A stretch of DNA of 51,347 nucleotides, taken from the NCBI GenBank assembly GCA_028278345.1, contig JANQEL010000121.1, positions 1 through 51,347 of the forward strand, read 5' to 3'. Origin of the DNA: Myxococcota bacterium (GTDB lineage: Bacteria; Myxococcota_A; UBA9160; UBA4427). Position numbers and translations under genes: made by a program. The notes beneath the pieces are model-generated. The model saw only the letters and a program-made list of their open reading frames with translations. It was not told where the DNA came from and ran no database searches. Below are positions 50,316 to 51,347 of this stretch, piece after piece (position 1 is the stretch's first letter; each line of letters begins with the position of its first letter).

Positions 50316-51347
50316 TGGGTCTCGAAATCGATAGGACGGTCTTCGACGACGAGGATCGCCGCGCCTTCGCGAAGCGCCTCGAAGAAAGCCTCGACGTGCT
50401 CGAGGCGTTGCTCTCGCGGCCGGGCTTCGGCGAGGGGGAGGCATCGCTGGGCGCGGAGCTCGAGCTCTCCCTCGTCGACGACGAGGGTCGACCCGCGATG
50501 TGCGCCGAAGACCTTCTGCGGGATTCGACCGATCCGCGTCTCACCGTGGAGCTCAACCGCTTCAACCTCGAGGCCAACCTGCGCCACGGGCCCCTGGCGG
50601 GGGATTCCTTTTCGAGCCTGCAGCGCGAGTGCGTGGATTGCCTCGGAGAGATTCGGCGTGCCGCTGCCCGCTACGACGCCCGGCCCGCGATGGTGGGGAT
50701 CCTGCCGACGCTGACCGATGCCCACTTCGAGCCCGAGGTGATGACGAGTTCGCGTCGCTTCGAAGCCCTCAACCGCAGCCTGCGCGACCTGCGAGTCGAA
50801 CCCTTCCAGCTGGACATCCACGGTGACGACGACCTGCGGGTTCGCAGTGACGACGTGACCTACGAGGGCGCGGCCACGTCGTTTCAGGTTCATCTTCGGG
50901 TATCGCCCGGAGCGTTCGCCGACGTCTACGACGCGGTGCAGCTCGCAACACCGGCTGTGCTGGCGTTGTCGGGCAATTCGCCGCTCTTCCTCGGCAAGCG
51001 GCTATGGCACGAGACGCGCATCGCGCTCTTCAAGCAGGCGGTCGATCACCGACCCGAGCGCGGCGCCCTCGGGCGACCGGCCCGGGTCACCTTCGGCGAT
51101 CGATGGACGCACGCGCCGATCGATCTCTTTCGCAGCACGGTCGAAGGGCATATCGCCCTGCTTCCCGTGCTCGACGGCGAAAGCCCGCACGAAGCCCTCG
51201 AGTCGGGGCGCGCACCGGGGCTGCGCGAGCTGCGTCTGCACCAGGGGACGGTCTGTCGCTGGAATCGCGCGATCTACGATTCGGTGGACGGCGGGCTCCT
51301 GAGGATCGAGCTGCGAGCCCTTCCGGCGGGGCCGAGTATCGACGACA
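50315..51347 (+). CDS. Glutamate-cysteine ligase (GCS2/YbdK-like) family protein, 3' truncated
   Basis: The frame is open from ATG 50315 to the window end (344 codons visible). Family features: GAELELSLVDDEGRPA, the conserved ELNRFNLEANLRHGPL and FQLDIHGDDDLRVRSDDVT, then SFQVHLRVSP, ALSGNSPLFLGKRLWHETRI and HQGTVCRWNRAIYDS. This resembles the ATP-grasp-like GCS2 group, which joins glutamate and cysteine or other amines. The exact product is unknown. The C-terminal part is missing. It is downstream of the CBS gene, and a 9-bp inverted repeat covers its start codon. Confidence 0.8.
   Translation, partial: MGLEIDRTVFDDEDRRAFAKRLEESLDVLEALLSRPGFGEGEASLGAELELSLVDDEGRPAMCAEDLLRDSTDPRLTVELNRFNLEANLRHGPLAGDSFSSLQRECVDCLGEIRRAAARYDARPAMVGILPTLTDAHFEPEVMTSSRRFEALNRSLRDLRVEPFQLDIHGDDDLRVRSDDVTYEGAATSFQVHLRVSPGAFADVYDAVQLATPAVLALSGNSPLFLGKRLWHETRIALFKQAVDHRPERGALGRPARVTFGDRWTHAPIDLFRSTVEGHIALLPVLDGESPHEALESGRAPGLRELRLHQGTVCRWNRAIYDSVDGGLLRIELRALPAGPSIDD

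Overview
The window is about 51 kb of GC-rich, tightly packed chromosomal DNA. By eye I count 54 protein genes, two of them cut by the window edges (one missing its 5' part, one its 3' part). I recognise no rRNA, tRNA, transposase, integrase, phage gene or CRISPR array. The gene content suggests a free-living, metabolically versatile Gram-negative bacterium of the old Deltaproteobacteria (Myxococcota or Binatota-like): outer-membrane-type lipoproteins, a PEP-CTERM exported protein, a DUF6178 protein, an ECF sigma/anti-sigma pair, sigma54 promoter architecture, and many lipid, ketone and xenobiotic oxidation enzymes. The phylum is an inference from family content, not from a marker gene.

Layout. 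1-6.7 kb: the tail of a dimethylglycine-dehydrogenase-like flavoprotein, a crotonase, then a TetR / carotenoid-isomerase-like FAD enzyme / MFS / DUF2141 operon with a candidate TetR operator. 6.7-9.9 kb: an ECF sigma factor translationally coupled to an unusual anti-sigma factor that carries a bactofilin-like beta-helix, a tiny lipoprotein, and a gene-free stretch with stacked inverted repeats that ends in a strong terminator. 9.9-16.5 kb: a TlpA-ApbE pair, small SnoaL and GFA proteins, an SDR, a DUF2270 membrane protein, an AGCS symporter and two small proteins. 16.6-24.6 kb: an exported amidohydrolase, a phosphotransferase/ATPase fusion, DUF6178, a PEP-CTERM SGNH-like protein, and a divergent LysR/class II aldolase pair with a 30-bp dyad between them. 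24.6-31.9 kb: a PQQ-propeller protein, GST, Baeyer-Villiger monooxygenase, TetR, SnoaL and cytochrome P450, which look like an oxidative catabolic neighbourhood.

31.4-37.7 kb: GNAT, small kinase and monooxygenase-fold genes, then a block of four consecutive predicted envelope proteins: a PLA2-motif protein, a family I pyrophosphatase-like lipoprotein with altered active-site residues, DUF4056 and DUF1214. An 18-bp tandem repeat and two small cytosolic genes follow. 38.0-42.1 kb: an operon of flavin reductase-like protein, ThDP enzyme and two SDRs with start/stop overlaps. 42.2-47.2 kb: a complete nitric oxide reductase operon norC-norB-norQ-norD, preceded by a good sigma54 promoter and followed by a 14-bp-stem terminator. 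47.2-51.3 kb: a HAD hydrolase, a second phosphotransferase/ATPase fusion, a CBS-pair protein and the start of a glutamate-cysteine-ligase-like gene.

The parts most likely to be under-described are the beta-helix anti-sigma factor, the envelope lipoprotein block with its altered pyrophosphatase-like member, and the paralogous phosphotransferase/ATPase fusions, one of which has lost canonical kinase residues. All family calls come from reading translated sequence without database searches.
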